64,000 nucleotides of DNA, taken from positions 56,886-120,885 of the forward strand of contig JAQYAY010000023.1 of the NCBI GenBank assembly GCA_029338735.1, in the 5' to 3' direction. Below, one piece after another: positions 17,208 through 25,927 of the stretch. Numbering within the stretch: position 1 is the first letter of the stretch; every line of letters starts with the position of its first letter. The notes under the pieces are model-generated. The model worked only from the letters and a program-made list of their open reading frames with translations, was not told the origin of the DNA and made no database searches. The position numbers were made by a program, and so were the translations under genes. This DNA is from Lachnospiraceae bacterium (GTDB lineage: Bacteria > Bacillota > Clostridia > Lachnospirales > Lachnospiraceae).

Positions 17208-18105
17208 TGAAGTTGCCATAGTAATGGCATCATATAATGGTGAAAAATATATAAGTGCTCAGATAGACAGCATCCTTAATCAGTCATACAAGAACATAAG
17301 ACTGTTTATAAGAGACGATAATTCTACTGATACTACACATGATATTATCAGGGAATATGTGAAAAAAGATAAAAGAGTAACAGATATCTCAGATGGAAAA
17401 AAGATTGGTGTGCCTGACAGCTTTTATGAATGTCTGAGGGAAATTGATGGGTATAAATACTATGCATTTGCAGATCAGGATGATCTGTGGAATAATGATA
17501 AAATTGAAAGAGCAGTAAAAACTCTTGATAAGACTGATACTGCAATACCTCAGCTTTATTTTGCTGATTATGACTATGTAGATAATTATGGTAAAGTCAT
17601 AAGGAAATCGTCTGATCAGTCTGGGAAGATAAATAAGTATCTCTGTATATACAACTCATTAAGTTCTGGTTTTATGCTGGTGTTTAATGATGCTCTTAAG
17701 AATATTGCAACACCGGAAAAGGGACAGGGACTATATGAATATCATGACAGACGTTTTATAAGAGTAGCTGAGCTGTTTGGTTGTATTTCATATGATAATA
17801 AGGTGACTGCTCATCATATACGGCATCAGAATGCAGTGACAGCAGGCAATTCGACAAATAGTTCACTGATGAAGAATTTCTTTAAGAATGAACTGATGGG
17901 AGTGAATGCTAAAAATGAGAAAAGAGGCCTTGCAGAGTTCTATACGGAGTATAAGGCGAGGCTTTCTGATTCTGATCGAAAAATGTTTGAGGTATTTGTT
18001 GGCAAAGGGAACTATCTTAAGAAACTTTTCTATCCACATAGACTTAGAAGACGTCTGGCAGGAGAAGCAGCTCTTCGAATGCTTTTTCTGTCTGGAAAAG
18101 TCTGA
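17194..18105 (+). CDS. GT2-family glycosyltransferase
   Basis: A 303-residue enzyme, MSQLDEVAIVMASYNGEKYI at the N-terminus, with IRDDNSTDTTHDII for nucleotide binding and YAFADQDDLWNNDK as metal site. It resembles the enzyme at 9893-10810 in layout (ASYNGEKYISAQIDSIL against ATYNGAKYIETQLESLI) and may use the same type of donor. The track ORF starts 51 bases earlier within DUF2142; the chosen ATG overlaps that gene by 14 bases. The Shine-Dalgarno is weak, consistent with coupling to the upstream gene. Confidence 0.88.
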   Translation: MSQLDEVAIVMASYNGEKYISAQIDSILNQSYKNIRLFIRDDNSTDTTHDIIREYVKKDKRVTDISDGKKIGVPDSFYECLREIDGYKYYAFADQDDLWNNDKIERAVKTLDKTDTAIPQLYFADYDYVDNYGKVIRKSSDQSGKINKYLCIYNSLSSGFMLVFNDALKNIATPEKGQGLYEYHDRRFIRVAELFGCISYDNKVTAHHIRHQNAVTAGNSTNSSLMKNFFKNELMGVNAKNEKRGLAEFYTEYKARLSDSDRKMFEVFVGKGNYLKKLFYPHRLRRRLAGEAALRMLFLSGKV

Positions 18106-18122
18106 TGACATGGAGCGCTTGA

Positions 18123-20579
18123 ATGTCAGATAAATTTTTTGAAATAAGAAATATACATATTAGTGAAAGTAACCCGGCAGAGATGGTTTATACGGGGGAA
18201 TTGGTTTCAGATACAAGGGATATCAGTGTAGCTGCAGAAATAAATGGCTGCAATTGTAATGTTGCGTCTCTGTCTGATGTCAGATCAAAAACAATAAGTG
18301 GGATAATAACCATTCCTGAAAATCTTTTAGAAGAAAAAAAGTACAGGGTTACACTTCATATGACTGACGGCACTGGAAGAAAGAGTTCTGTATCCAGAGT
18401 AGTGTCTGTGAATAAAAAGACAGGCACACTTTTATATTTTGTAGATGCAGTTACATTTGCTGATGATGGATCTGCAACTGTAATTGGATGGGCACTGGAT
18501 AGAGAGCCGGTTTCAGTACGCTTTTTTGTAAATGATGGACAGCAGGAAATCAAGGCAGAAAAATTTGACAGGAAGGATCTTCTGGCTACATTTCCGGAGA
18601 TTAAGGATACCATGGCTGGATTCAAGGTAAGACTGACAAAGGAAGAAGCCGCAGAATTTCCATGGAAGATAACTTTTGATGGGGCAGACGGGCATAAAGC
18701 AGAGCGTATTTTCACAAGCAGGACGTCAATAAAGGAAAGATGGAAAGAATCTGGTGGGATAAAAAGGGTAATAGCCCGTTCGTATGAAACTCTGCATGAA
18801 GAAGGCATAAGAGCATTTGCATACAGGACCTGGTTTTATGTCAGGACCAGGAGCGCAAGAGCTATGGCCTATCAGAAGTGGATTGAAAGAATTGAGCCAG
18901 GCCAGGCAGAACTTTCCCGTGAAAAGAAATTATATGCATCAGAAAAAAATAAGGGGCTTCCATTATTTTCAATAGTTGTTCCTGTTTATAAGACACCCAA
19001 TAAGTATCTGAAGGCTCTGATAGATTCAATAGAAGCACAGACATATGGTAATTGGGAACTGATACTCTCAGATGCGGGTGCAGATGAATCGGGACACTCT
19101 TTAAATACCGATACAATTCTGGCAGTAAATGATTCCAGAATCAGGTACTTTATTCTGAAACGTAATGCCGGAATTTCAGCGAATACGAATGATGCACTTA
19201 GTCATGCCAGGGGAGACTGGATAGTATTTGCTGATCATGATGATACTCTGTCACCTGATGCATTGTACAAGGTATATATGAGTATCAGAAAAAATCCTGA
19301 TTGCGGATATATTTATTCTGATGAAGACAAAATAAACGCTTCTGGTAAGAGGAGATACGATCCGAATTTCAAGCCTGATTTTAATCCTGACTTACTACGC
19401 AGTATGAATTATATCTCTCATCTGTCTGTTGTAAGAAAGACGCTGCTGGATGAGGCAGGAAATCTGAATCCTGATATGGATGGTTCTCAGGATTATGATC
19501 TGACACTCAGATGCACCGAGAAATTAAGAGAAGATCAGATCGTGCATATCCCTGAAATCCTTTATCACTGGAGAAGTGCTCCTGGATCAACAGCGGATAA
19601 TCAGGAAAGCAAACTGTATGCCTTTGAAGCTGGAAGACGCGCAATTCAGGCGCATCTTGACAGAATAGGAATTCCGGGTACCGTAGAGGAACTCCCGCTT
19701 CACGGAAGATACAGAATTCACTATCATTGGAACAAGAATCCCATGGTCTCTGTAATCATACCGAATAAAGATCATATTAGTGATCTGAAGAGATGTATTG
19801 ATTCAATCATAGAAAAAACTACTTACCCTGATTATGAGATTATTGTCATTGAGAATAATAGTGAGGGAAAAGAAACCTTTGACTATTATAGAGAGATAGA
19901 GAAAGATGAACGTATTCATGTAGTCAGGTATGAGGGGACTTTTAATTATTCAGCAATAAATAATTTTGGAGCTTCTTATGCTAATGGAGCTTTCTTCCTG
20001 CTGCTGAATAATGATACAGAAGTTATCTCACCAGACTGGATGAGAGAAATGGTTGATATAGGACTGCGTGAAGATGTCGGAATAGTCGGGGCAAAGCTGT
20101 ATTATCCTGATAATACTATTCAGCATGCTGGTGTTATAATTGGATTAGGCGGTATTGCAGGACATGTCTTTAAATCTTTTCCACGAAAAGATCCGGGGTT
20201 CATGGGAAGACTTCTTGTATGTCAGGATTATAGCGCTGTAACAGCAGCATGTATGCTGGTAAAGCGGGATGCTTTTGAAAAGGCAGGCGGACTGACAGAA
20301 GAACTGGCTGTGGCTTTTAATGATATTGATTTCTGTCTGAAAGTAGGGAAGGCCGGATACAGAGTTGTGTTTACGCCATTTGCTGAACTGTATCATTATG
20401 AATCAAAATCGAGAGGTGCTGATGATACCCCTGACAAACAGGATAGATTCAATAATGAGATTACAGAATTCAGGAACAGATGGGGTGAGATCCTGAAAAA
20501 TGGGGATCCATGCTACAACAGGCATTTTACTCTGAAACGCTTTGACTGTTCGTTTAATGAGGATCTGACACATGAATAA
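18123..20579 (+). CDS. Large two-domain GT2 glycosyltransferase
   Basis: An 818-residue protein with an N-terminal region of about 250 residues (beta-rich, no recognised domain; contains VIGWALDREPVSVRFFVNDG) followed by two GT2 catalytic domains. The first opens PLFSIVVPVYKTPNKYLKAL with FADHDDTLSPDALY as metal site. The second opens PMVSVIIPNKDHISDLKRCI with FFLLLNNDTEVISPDWMREM and AFNDIDFCLKVGKAGYRV. Such tandem enzymes build rhamnan-type or O-antigen backbones by adding two sugars or alternating linkages. The next gene overlaps its 3-prime end by eight bases. Base composition is AT-rich. It is one continuous frame, so no frameshift is indicated. Confidence 0.88.
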   Translation: MSDKFFEIRNIHISESNPAEMVYTGELVSDTRDISVAAEINGCNCNVASLSDVRSKTISGIITIPENLLEEKKYRVTLHMTDGTGRKSSVSRVVSVNKKTGTLLYFVDAVTFADDGSATVIGWALDREPVSVRFFVNDGQQEIKAEKFDRKDLLATFPEIKDTMAGFKVRLTKEEAAEFPWKITFDGADGHKAERIFTSRTSIKERWKESGGIKRVIARSYETLHEEGIRAFAYRTWFYVRTRSARAMAYQKWIERIEPGQAELSREKKLYASEKNKGLPLFSIVVPVYKTPNKYLKALIDSIEAQTYGNWELILSDAGADESGHSLNTDTILAVNDSRIRYFILKRNAGISANTNDALSHARGDWIVFADHDDTLSPDALYKVYMSIRKNPDCGYIYSDEDKINASGKRRYDPNFKPDFNPDLLRSMNYISHLSVVRKTLLDEAGNLNPDMDGSQDYDLTLRCTEKLREDQIVHIPEILYHWRSAPGSTADNQESKLYAFEAGRRAIQAHLDRIGIPGTVEELPLHGRYRIHYHWNKNPMVSVIIPNKDHISDLKRCIDSIIEKTTYPDYEIIVIENNSEGKETFDYYREIEKDERIHVVRYEGTFNYSAINNFGASYANGAFFLLLNNDTEVISPDWMREMVDIGLREDVGIVGAKLYYPDNTIQHAGVIIGLGGIAGHVFKSFPRKDPGFMGRLLVCQDYSAVTAACMLVKRDAFEKAGGLTEELAVAFNDIDFCLKVGKAGYRVVFTPFAELYHYESKSRGADDTPDKQDRFNNEITEFRNRWGEILKNGDPCYNRHFTLKRFDCSFNEDLTHE

Positions 20580-21357
20580 GCATACATTTGTAATATGTGC
20601 ATATAAGGAATGCCATTATATAGAAGAACTGATAGAGTCACTTCTTGCGCAGACCGTCAGGAGTGATATAATCATAGAAACTTCTACACCGAATGAATTC
20701 ATTCAGGGCCTGGCTTCGAAGTATGGTATCAGTGTCTATACAAATCCTGGTAAGGGTGGTATTACTGAGGATTGGAACTATGGATATAGTATTGCAAACA
20801 CACCATATGTGACAATTGCCCATCAGGATGACACTTACAGACCTGAATATACTGAGACAATGTTAAAAGCAATGAATCATTCAGACCGTCCGCTGATATT
20901 TTTCACAAATTATGCGGAGATCCGGAATGGTGAAGTGGTAGAGGATAATAGACTTCTTCGGATTAAACGAATGCTTCTGCATCCAATGAATGACTATCGT
21001 TTCAAAAGCAGTGTCTGGATGAGGAGAAGGATTCTGTCTCTTGGTGATCCGATCATGTGTCCGTCTGTTACCTTTGCAAAGAGGAATCTGCCTGATCAGA
21101 TATTTGAAAACCATTTTCTGGCTTCAGAGGATTGGGAAGCCTGGGAAAAACTTTCGAGGCTGGAGGGAGATTTTCTCTATGATTCACATATACTGATGTG
21201 CCATCGTATACATCCTGACTCAACAACCACTCTTGCGGTCAGAACGCATGCAAGGGAGAGAGAAGATTATGAGATGTATCAGAAATTCTGGCCTGACTGG
21301 ATAGCAAAATTACTGGTGCATTTTTATTCAAAAAGTGAGGATTCTAATAATGTCTGA
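20572..21357 (+). CDS. GT2-family glycosyltransferase
   Basis: A 261-residue GT2-like protein beginning MNKHTFVICAYKECHYIEEL. It has a short nucleotide-binding region, a GITEDWNYGYSIANTPYVTI segment and the acidic metal site AHQDDTYRPEYT. The EDWEAWEKLSR segment near the end matches the acceptor-side region of GT2 enzymes. The domain is compact, and there is no membrane helix. It overlaps its neighbours on both sides (eight bases upstream and either eight or 23 downstream depending on the next start), so it is a full member of the operon. Donor and acceptor are unknown. Confidence 0.85.
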   Translation: MNKHTFVICAYKECHYIEELIESLLAQTVRSDIIIETSTPNEFIQGLASKYGISVYTNPGKGGITEDWNYGYSIANTPYVTIAHQDDTYRPEYTETMLKAMNHSDRPLIFFTNYAEIRNGEVVEDNRLLRIKRMLLHPMNDYRFKSSVWMRRRILSLGDPIMCPSVTFAKRNLPDQIFENHFLASEDWEAWEKLSRLEGDFLYDSHILMCHRIHPDSTTTLAVRTHAREREDYEMYQKFWPDWIAKLLVHFYSKSEDSNNV

Positions 21358-22303
21358 AAAGCTTGATGAGATTGCGGTACTGATACCGTGCTATAATGAG
21401 AGTCAGACAATTGAAAAAGTGGTGACAGATTTCAGGCGTGAACTTCCAGAAGCAACGGTCTATGTATATGACAATAATTCGACGGATGGTACTGATGAGA
21501 TTGCAAGAAAAGCAGGTGCTGTAGTCAGATATGAGCGACTTCAGGGAAAGGGAAATGCTGTCAGGAGTATGTTCCGTGATATAGATGCAAAGTGTTATAT
21601 CATGGTCGATGGCGATGACACTTATCCTGCTGAGTCTGCGCGGAAAATGGCGGATCAGATTTTAAAAAATGGTGCTGATATGGTAGTTGGCGACAGACTT
21701 TCATCAACTTATTTTTCAGAGAATAAAAGACCTTTCCACAATTTTGGAAATACACTTGTACGAGGTACAATAAACAGACTTTTTGCAACTGATATTAATG
21801 ATATAATGACGGGATACAGGGCTTTTAGTTTCGGCTTTGTGAAAACTTTTCCTGTTCTTTCGAAGGGGTTCGAAATTGAGACGGAGATGAGCATTCATGC
21901 GGCAGACAAGAATCTTCATGTGGCAAATGTTATAATTAATTATAAAGACAGGCCAGATGGAAGCGAATCCAAGCTGAATACATTTTCAGATGGATTTAAA
22001 GTGCTGCGTACCATTTTTTCTCTGTACAGGACTTATAAGCCGTTCGGATTCTTTGGAATCATTGCACTGGTTCTGGCAGTTTCAGGCATCGGGTTTATGA
22101 TTCCTGTGCTGATCGATTACTTCAAAACAGGAATGGTTGGCAGATTCCCGACATTGATAGGTTCGGGATTCATTCTTGTTGCAGCGATTCTGTCATTTTT
22201 CTGTGGACTGATCCTGAAGACCATGACAGTAAAGAACAGACAGGACTTTGAGATCAATCTTACCAGAGCTGAAGAGAGATACAGGGATTTATTGGAGAAA
22301 TGA
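21350..22303 (+). CDS. GT2-family glycosyltransferase, dolichol/undecaprenyl-phosphate mannosyltransferase-like
   Basis: A 317-residue enzyme beginning MSEKLDEIAVLIPCYNESQT, with VYVYDNNSTDGTDEIARKAG and MVDGDDTYPAESARKMADQI. These are DPM1-like features of enzymes that load a sugar onto polyprenyl phosphate. Two hydrophobic helices close the protein (residues about 230-255 and 265-292), as in GtrB-type enzymes. The lipid-linked sugar it makes would suit a GT-C-like partner such as the DUF2142 protein upstream (inference). A GTG 15 bases earlier is an alternative start. Confidence 0.87.
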   Translation: MSEKLDEIAVLIPCYNESQTIEKVVTDFRRELPEATVYVYDNNSTDGTDEIARKAGAVVRYERLQGKGNAVRSMFRDIDAKCYIMVDGDDTYPAESARKMADQILKNGADMVVGDRLSSTYFSENKRPFHNFGNTLVRGTINRLFATDINDIMTGYRAFSFGFVKTFPVLSKGFEIETEMSIHAADKNLHVANVIINYKDRPDGSESKLNTFSDGFKVLRTIFSLYRTYKPFGFFGIIALVLAVSGIGFMIPVLIDYFKTGMVGRFPTLIGSGFILVAAILSFFCGLILKTMTVKNRQDFEINLTRAEERYRDLLEK

Positions 22304-23514
22304 AAAAAGACATCGCCTGGAATACTTTTGGAAATATTTTTTATGGATTCTGCACCTGGGTCATCTCGATTATAGTCGTACGGATGGGGTCATTTACAGA
22401 TGCAGGATATCTGTCGCTGGCAATGACAACGAGCAGCACGTACAATGCGATAGCTCTGTTTGCCATGCGCAATTACCAGATCACGGATGCCTCGCATGTG
22501 TACTCGGACAGCCAGTATGTGTCGAGCAGGGTGATCAGCTGTCTCGTGGCTTACGCATTTCTCGCGGTTGCAGCCATGTTCAGCGGCTCTGTATATCAGG
22601 CGGTCTGCATCATCGCGTTCATGCCGGTGAGGCTTTCGGAGGCATATTCGGATGCCTTCCATGGGATTGACCAGATGCATGACAGATATGACCTGATCGG
22701 GAAATCATATTTTATCAGGGGTATAGCCATCATAGCGATATTCATCATTGGCATGGCGGTTTCTCACAATCTTGCAGTCACTCTTGCAGTTATTTCATGC
22801 CTGGTTTTTGCCATATCAGTATTGTGGGATCAGCGGCTTACTTCCGGATTTACATCCATAAAGCTGCGACTCAGGGATTCAAGGATACTCACGCTGTATC
22901 TCAACTGTCTGCCGCTGATGCTTTTTCAGCTATTCATGAATATGCAGATGATGTATGCGAAGACTGTTCTGCAGAATGTGATGGGCGTTGAAAAACAGGG
23001 CATATACGCATCAATCACGAATCCGACCTATGCAGTACAGGTGGCTGGCGCGGCAGTATTTGCGCCGTTTCTGCCTATACTGGCAGACAGGCTGAAAGCC
23101 AGAGATGCATCCGGCTTCAGGCGGACTCTTCTGAAAGTAACAGGAATTCTTGCAGCGTTTGCGGCCTTTGTGCTCATAATGGCTTCACTTCTTGGAAGAT
23201 GGGTGCTTGGACTTTTCTTTGGAAAAGAAATTCTTGAATATTACTATCTGTTCATCCCAATTGTGATCGTAATAATTATCAACACCTTTATATACTGGTT
23301 CCAGGGAGTGCTTGTAGCGCTGAGACAGAATGTGGCGCTTGCAGTCGGAATGATAGCGGACTTCGTGCTTTTTGCAGTGATCGTCAGAGAGTCAATTGCT
23401 CACTGGGGCATGAACGGAGCGAGTTTTGCACAGATCATACCGCTGTCGGTATACATGATATTCGAGATTGTCGTGATCTGGATCGCGGCTGGCAGGACTG
23501 TCAGCAAACCTTGA
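22300..23514 (+). CDS. Wzx-like polysaccharide flippase (MOP superfamily)
   Basis: A 404-residue membrane protein with about twelve hydrophobic helices, starting MKKDIAWNTFGNIFYGFCTW and carrying VEKQGIYASITNPTYAVQVA in the second half. The layout fits the oligosaccharide flippases of the MOP superfamily that move undecaprenyl-linked repeat units outward. The gene overlaps the previous one by four bases and is the last glycan gene of the cluster. Its base composition returns toward that of the flanking chromosome. The locus therefore holds both a flippase and an ABC exporter. Confidence 0.8.
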   Translation: MKKDIAWNTFGNIFYGFCTWVISIIVVRMGSFTDAGYLSLAMTTSSTYNAIALFAMRNYQITDASHVYSDSQYVSSRVISCLVAYAFLAVAAMFSGSVYQAVCIIAFMPVRLSEAYSDAFHGIDQMHDRYDLIGKSYFIRGIAIIAIFIIGMAVSHNLAVTLAVISCLVFAISVLWDQRLTSGFTSIKLRLRDSRILTLYLNCLPLMLFQLFMNMQMMYAKTVLQNVMGVEKQGIYASITNPTYAVQVAGAAVFAPFLPILADRLKARDASGFRRTLLKVTGILAAFAAFVLIMASLLGRWVLGLFFGKEILEYYYLFIPIVIVIIINTFIYWFQGVLVALRQNVALAVGMIADFVLFAVIVRESIAHWGMNGASFAQIIPLSVYMIFEIVVIWIAAGRTVSKP

Positions 23515-23561
23515 CAATCAGAGCTTTTTCTCATAAGATAGACAAGTTAAGGAGAAAGACA

Positions 23562-24290
23562 ATGGGTAAGAAAATCATTAAGGCAGTAACGCTGTCGCTT
23601 GCTCTGTGCCTGATATTCGGGGCGGTTGCAGTCCCCGCTTATGCGGCAAAGAAAAAGGACAGGAGCACTATAACAATCGGTATTGATCCCGGTCACCAGA
23701 GCAGGGCGGATACTTCGAAGGAGCCCGACGCCCCTGGAAGCAGCACGAAGAAGTACAAGGTGACAGGCGGTACGAGCGGTAAATACACACATCTTCCTGA
23801 GTACAAGCTGACGCTTCAGGTGGCAAAAAAGCTTCGTAAAGAGCTTGAATCCCGTGGATACAAGGTGGTCATGACACGTACGAAGAATGACGTGAATATT
23901 TCCAATAGCAAGCGTGCCAGGAAGCTCAACAAGAAGTGTGACATTGCTATCAGGCTTCATGCAGATGGCGCAGCATCAGCGAGTGCAAATGGAGCATCGA
24001 TGCAGTGCTCTTCCAAGAACAATAAGTATATCGGCAGTCTGTATTCGAAGTGCAACAAGCTCTCGAAGAAGATTCTGGCTTCGTACTGCAGGAAGACCGG
24101 AATGAAGAACCGTGGCATTTCGTACAGAGACGACCTGACAGGCACCAATTTTTCAACGATACCTGTGACACTCATTGAAATGGGCTTCATGTCCAACAAG
24201 TCTGATGATACCTATATGGCGAATTCGAAAAACCAGACGAAGATGGCCGAAGGTATCGCTGACGGAATAGATGATTATTTTGGATTTTAA
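23562..24290 (+). CDS. Secreted N-acetylmuramoyl-L-alanine amidase (Amidase_3)
   Basis: A 242-residue precursor. A signal peptide (MGKKIIKAVTLSLALCLIFG, ending PAYA-AKKK) leads into an Amidase_3 domain with the zinc ligands in IGIDPGHQSR, the glutamate in LPEYKLTLQVAKKL and the histidine in DIAIRLHADGA. The C-terminal catalytic glutamate lies in TLIEMGFMSNKSDD. It cleaves the bond between muramic acid and the stem peptide in peptidoglycan. No cell-wall-binding repeats are present. I moved the start to the ATG after AAGGAG; the longer track ORF begins with a TTG lacking a site. It follows the flippase gene by 47 bases. Confidence 0.93.
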   Translation: MGKKIIKAVTLSLALCLIFGAVAVPAYAAKKKDRSTITIGIDPGHQSRADTSKEPDAPGSSTKKYKVTGGTSGKYTHLPEYKLTLQVAKKLRKELESRGYKVVMTRTKNDVNISNSKRARKLNKKCDIAIRLHADGAASASANGASMQCSSKNNKYIGSLYSKCNKLSKKILASYCRKTGMKNRGISYRDDLTGTNFSTIPVTLIEMGFMSNKSDDTYMANSKNQTKMAEGIADGIDDYFGF

Positions 24291-24313
24291 ACTTTTAGGA
24301 AAGTGAGGAAATA

Positions 24314-25750
24314 ATGGCAGACAAGAAACTGGTGGAGGAGATCACCTCCCGTGACGAGGACTTTACTCAGTGGTACACTGACGTGGTAAAAAAGGCCGAA
24401 CTGATGGAGTATTCGACCATCAAGGGCTTCATGATATACAAGCCGAATGGCTACGCAATCTGGGAAAATATCCAGAAGAAGCTGGATGGTATGTTCAAGG
24501 AGACAGGTGTAGAAAATGTATACCTGCCAGTCCTGATCCCGGAGAGCCTTCTTCAGAAGGAAAAGGATCATGTCGAGGGATTTGCACCAGAAGTGGCATG
24601 GGTTACCGAGGGCGGTGGCAATCAGCTCCAGGAGAGACTCTGCGTCCGTCCGACATCAGAGACACTGTTCTGTGAACTTTTCAAAAATAACTGTCATACC
24701 TATAGAGACCTGCCAATGGTATACAATCAGTGGTGCTCAGTTGTCCGCTGGGAAAAGACGACCCGTCCGTTCCTTCGCTCATCAGAGTTCCTGTGGCAGG
24801 AGGGACACACGATCCACGCTACAGCAGAAGAGGCTGAGGAGCGTACTATCCAGATGCTCAATATCTATGCTGATTTCTGCGAGAAAGAGCTTGCAATCCC
24901 AGTGATCAAGGGTCAGAAGACTGATAAGGAAAAATTTGCCGGCGCCGAGGCTACATACACCATCGAGACAATGATGCATGATGGAAAGTCTCTCCAGTCA
25001 GGTACTTCACATAATTTCGGAGATGGATTCGCCAGGGCATATGGCGTTCAGTACACAGGCAAGGACAACAAGCTCCATCCTGTATATCAGACTTCATGGG
25101 GCGCTTCTACGAGGCTTATCGGAGCCATCATCATGGTTCATGGCGATGATTCAGGTCTTGTGCTTCCGCCGCATATCGCTCCGACTCAGGTCATGATCAT
25201 CCCGATCCAGCAGCAGAAGGAAGGCGTTCTCGAGGCTGCCAACAAGGTCATGGATCAGCTCAGGGCAGCAGGTCTGTCTGTAAAGCTGGATGACTCTGAC
25301 AAGCGTCCGGGCTGGAAGTTCGCAGAGGAAGAGATGCGTGGAATTCCGCTTCGTGTCGAGATCGGACCGAAGGACATCCAGAACGGCCAGTGCGTAATGG
25401 TACGCCGTGACAATAGAGAAAAGACTGTTGTAAAGCTCGTTTCGGCAGCCGACAAAGCAAAGGAGATCCTCGAAACAGAGCAGCAGGATATGTTCAACCG
25501 TGCGAAGGAATTCCGTGATTCACACATCTACGACGCTCACAACTATGACGAGTTCAAGGATCTCGTAGCCAACAAGCCAGGCATGATCCGCGGTATGTGG
25601 TGCGGCGATCAGGCCTGCGAAGACAAGATCAAGGAAGAGACCACAGCCACCAGCCGCTGCATGCCATTCGACCAGGAGCAGATCTCCGGCACCTGCGTCT
25701 GCTGCGGAAAACCAGCTAAGAAGCTTGTCATCTGGGGAAAAGCATACTAA
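24314..25750 (+). CDS. proS: Prolyl-tRNA synthetase, archaeal/eukaryotic type
   Basis: A 478-residue class II synthetase that charges tRNA-Pro. It has the short form without the editing insertion of the E. coli enzyme. Motif 2 region appears as [24 protein letters not shown], and the middle carries [20 protein letters not shown]. The C-terminal zinc-domain-like end [18 protein letters not shown], finishing in tyrosine, is typical of this type. The start has a GTGAGGA site 23 bases after the amidase gene, which leaves no room for a T-box leader, so it is presumably read from upstream. A terminator follows. Confidence 0.97.
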   Translation: MADKKLVEEITSRDEDFTQWYTDVVKKAELMEYSTIKGFMIYKPNGYAIWENIQKKLDGMFKETGVENVYLPVLIPESLLQKEKDHVEGFAPEVAWVTEGGGNQLQERLCVRPTSETLFCELFKNNCHTYRDLPMVYNQWCSVVRWEKTTRPFLRSSEFLWQEGHTIHATAEEAEERTIQMLNIYADFCEKELAIPVIKGQKTDKEKFAGAEATYTIETMMHDGKSLQSGTSHNFGDGFARAYGVQYTGKDNKLHPVYQTSWGASTRLIGAIIMVHGDDSGLVLPPHIAPTQVMIIPIQQQKEGVLEAANKVMDQLRAAGLSVKLDDSDKRPGWKFAEEEMRGIPLRVEIGPKDIQNGQCVMVRRDNREKTVVKLVSAADKAKEILETEQQDMFNRAKEFRDSHIYDAHNYDEFKDLVANKPGMIRGMWCGDQACEDKIKEETTATSRCMPFDQEQISGTCVCCGKPAKKLVIWGKAY

Positions 25751-25775
25751 AACAGACAGAATTTTATAGGCATTT

Positions 25776-25809
25776 ATACCGTTCCGCCAGCCGGGACGGT
25801 ATTTTTTTG
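25776..25809 (+). terminator. Terminator after proS
   Basis: ATACCGTTCC and GGGACGGTAT pair (one G-U pair) around GCCAGCC, followed by seven T. Confidence 0.92.
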
Positions 25810-25836
25810 AAAAATTAAATTAAAATCACAAAATGA

Positions 25837-25865
25837 TTGACAACTGAAATGGAGGGGACTACAAT
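25837..25865 (+). promoter_or_regulatory. Promoter of the large surface protein gene
   Basis: TTGACA, 17 bases and TACAAT are near consensus. The leader to the ATG at 25928 is about 55 bases and ends in GAAGGAGG. Confidence 0.8.
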
Positions 25866-25927
25866 CGAATTGTGCGTTTTGGCACTTTACTTATTAACGT
25901 GTATTTTTTCATGAAGGAGGATTTCGA

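Noticed and set aside
15825-22303. Insertion sequence or integrase at the borders of the AT-rich block
   Set aside because: No transposase, integrase or terminal repeats were found; if imported, it came by homologous exchange.
24291-24313. T-box or riboswitch leader before proS
   Set aside because: Only 23 bases separate it from the amidase gene; no room for such an element.
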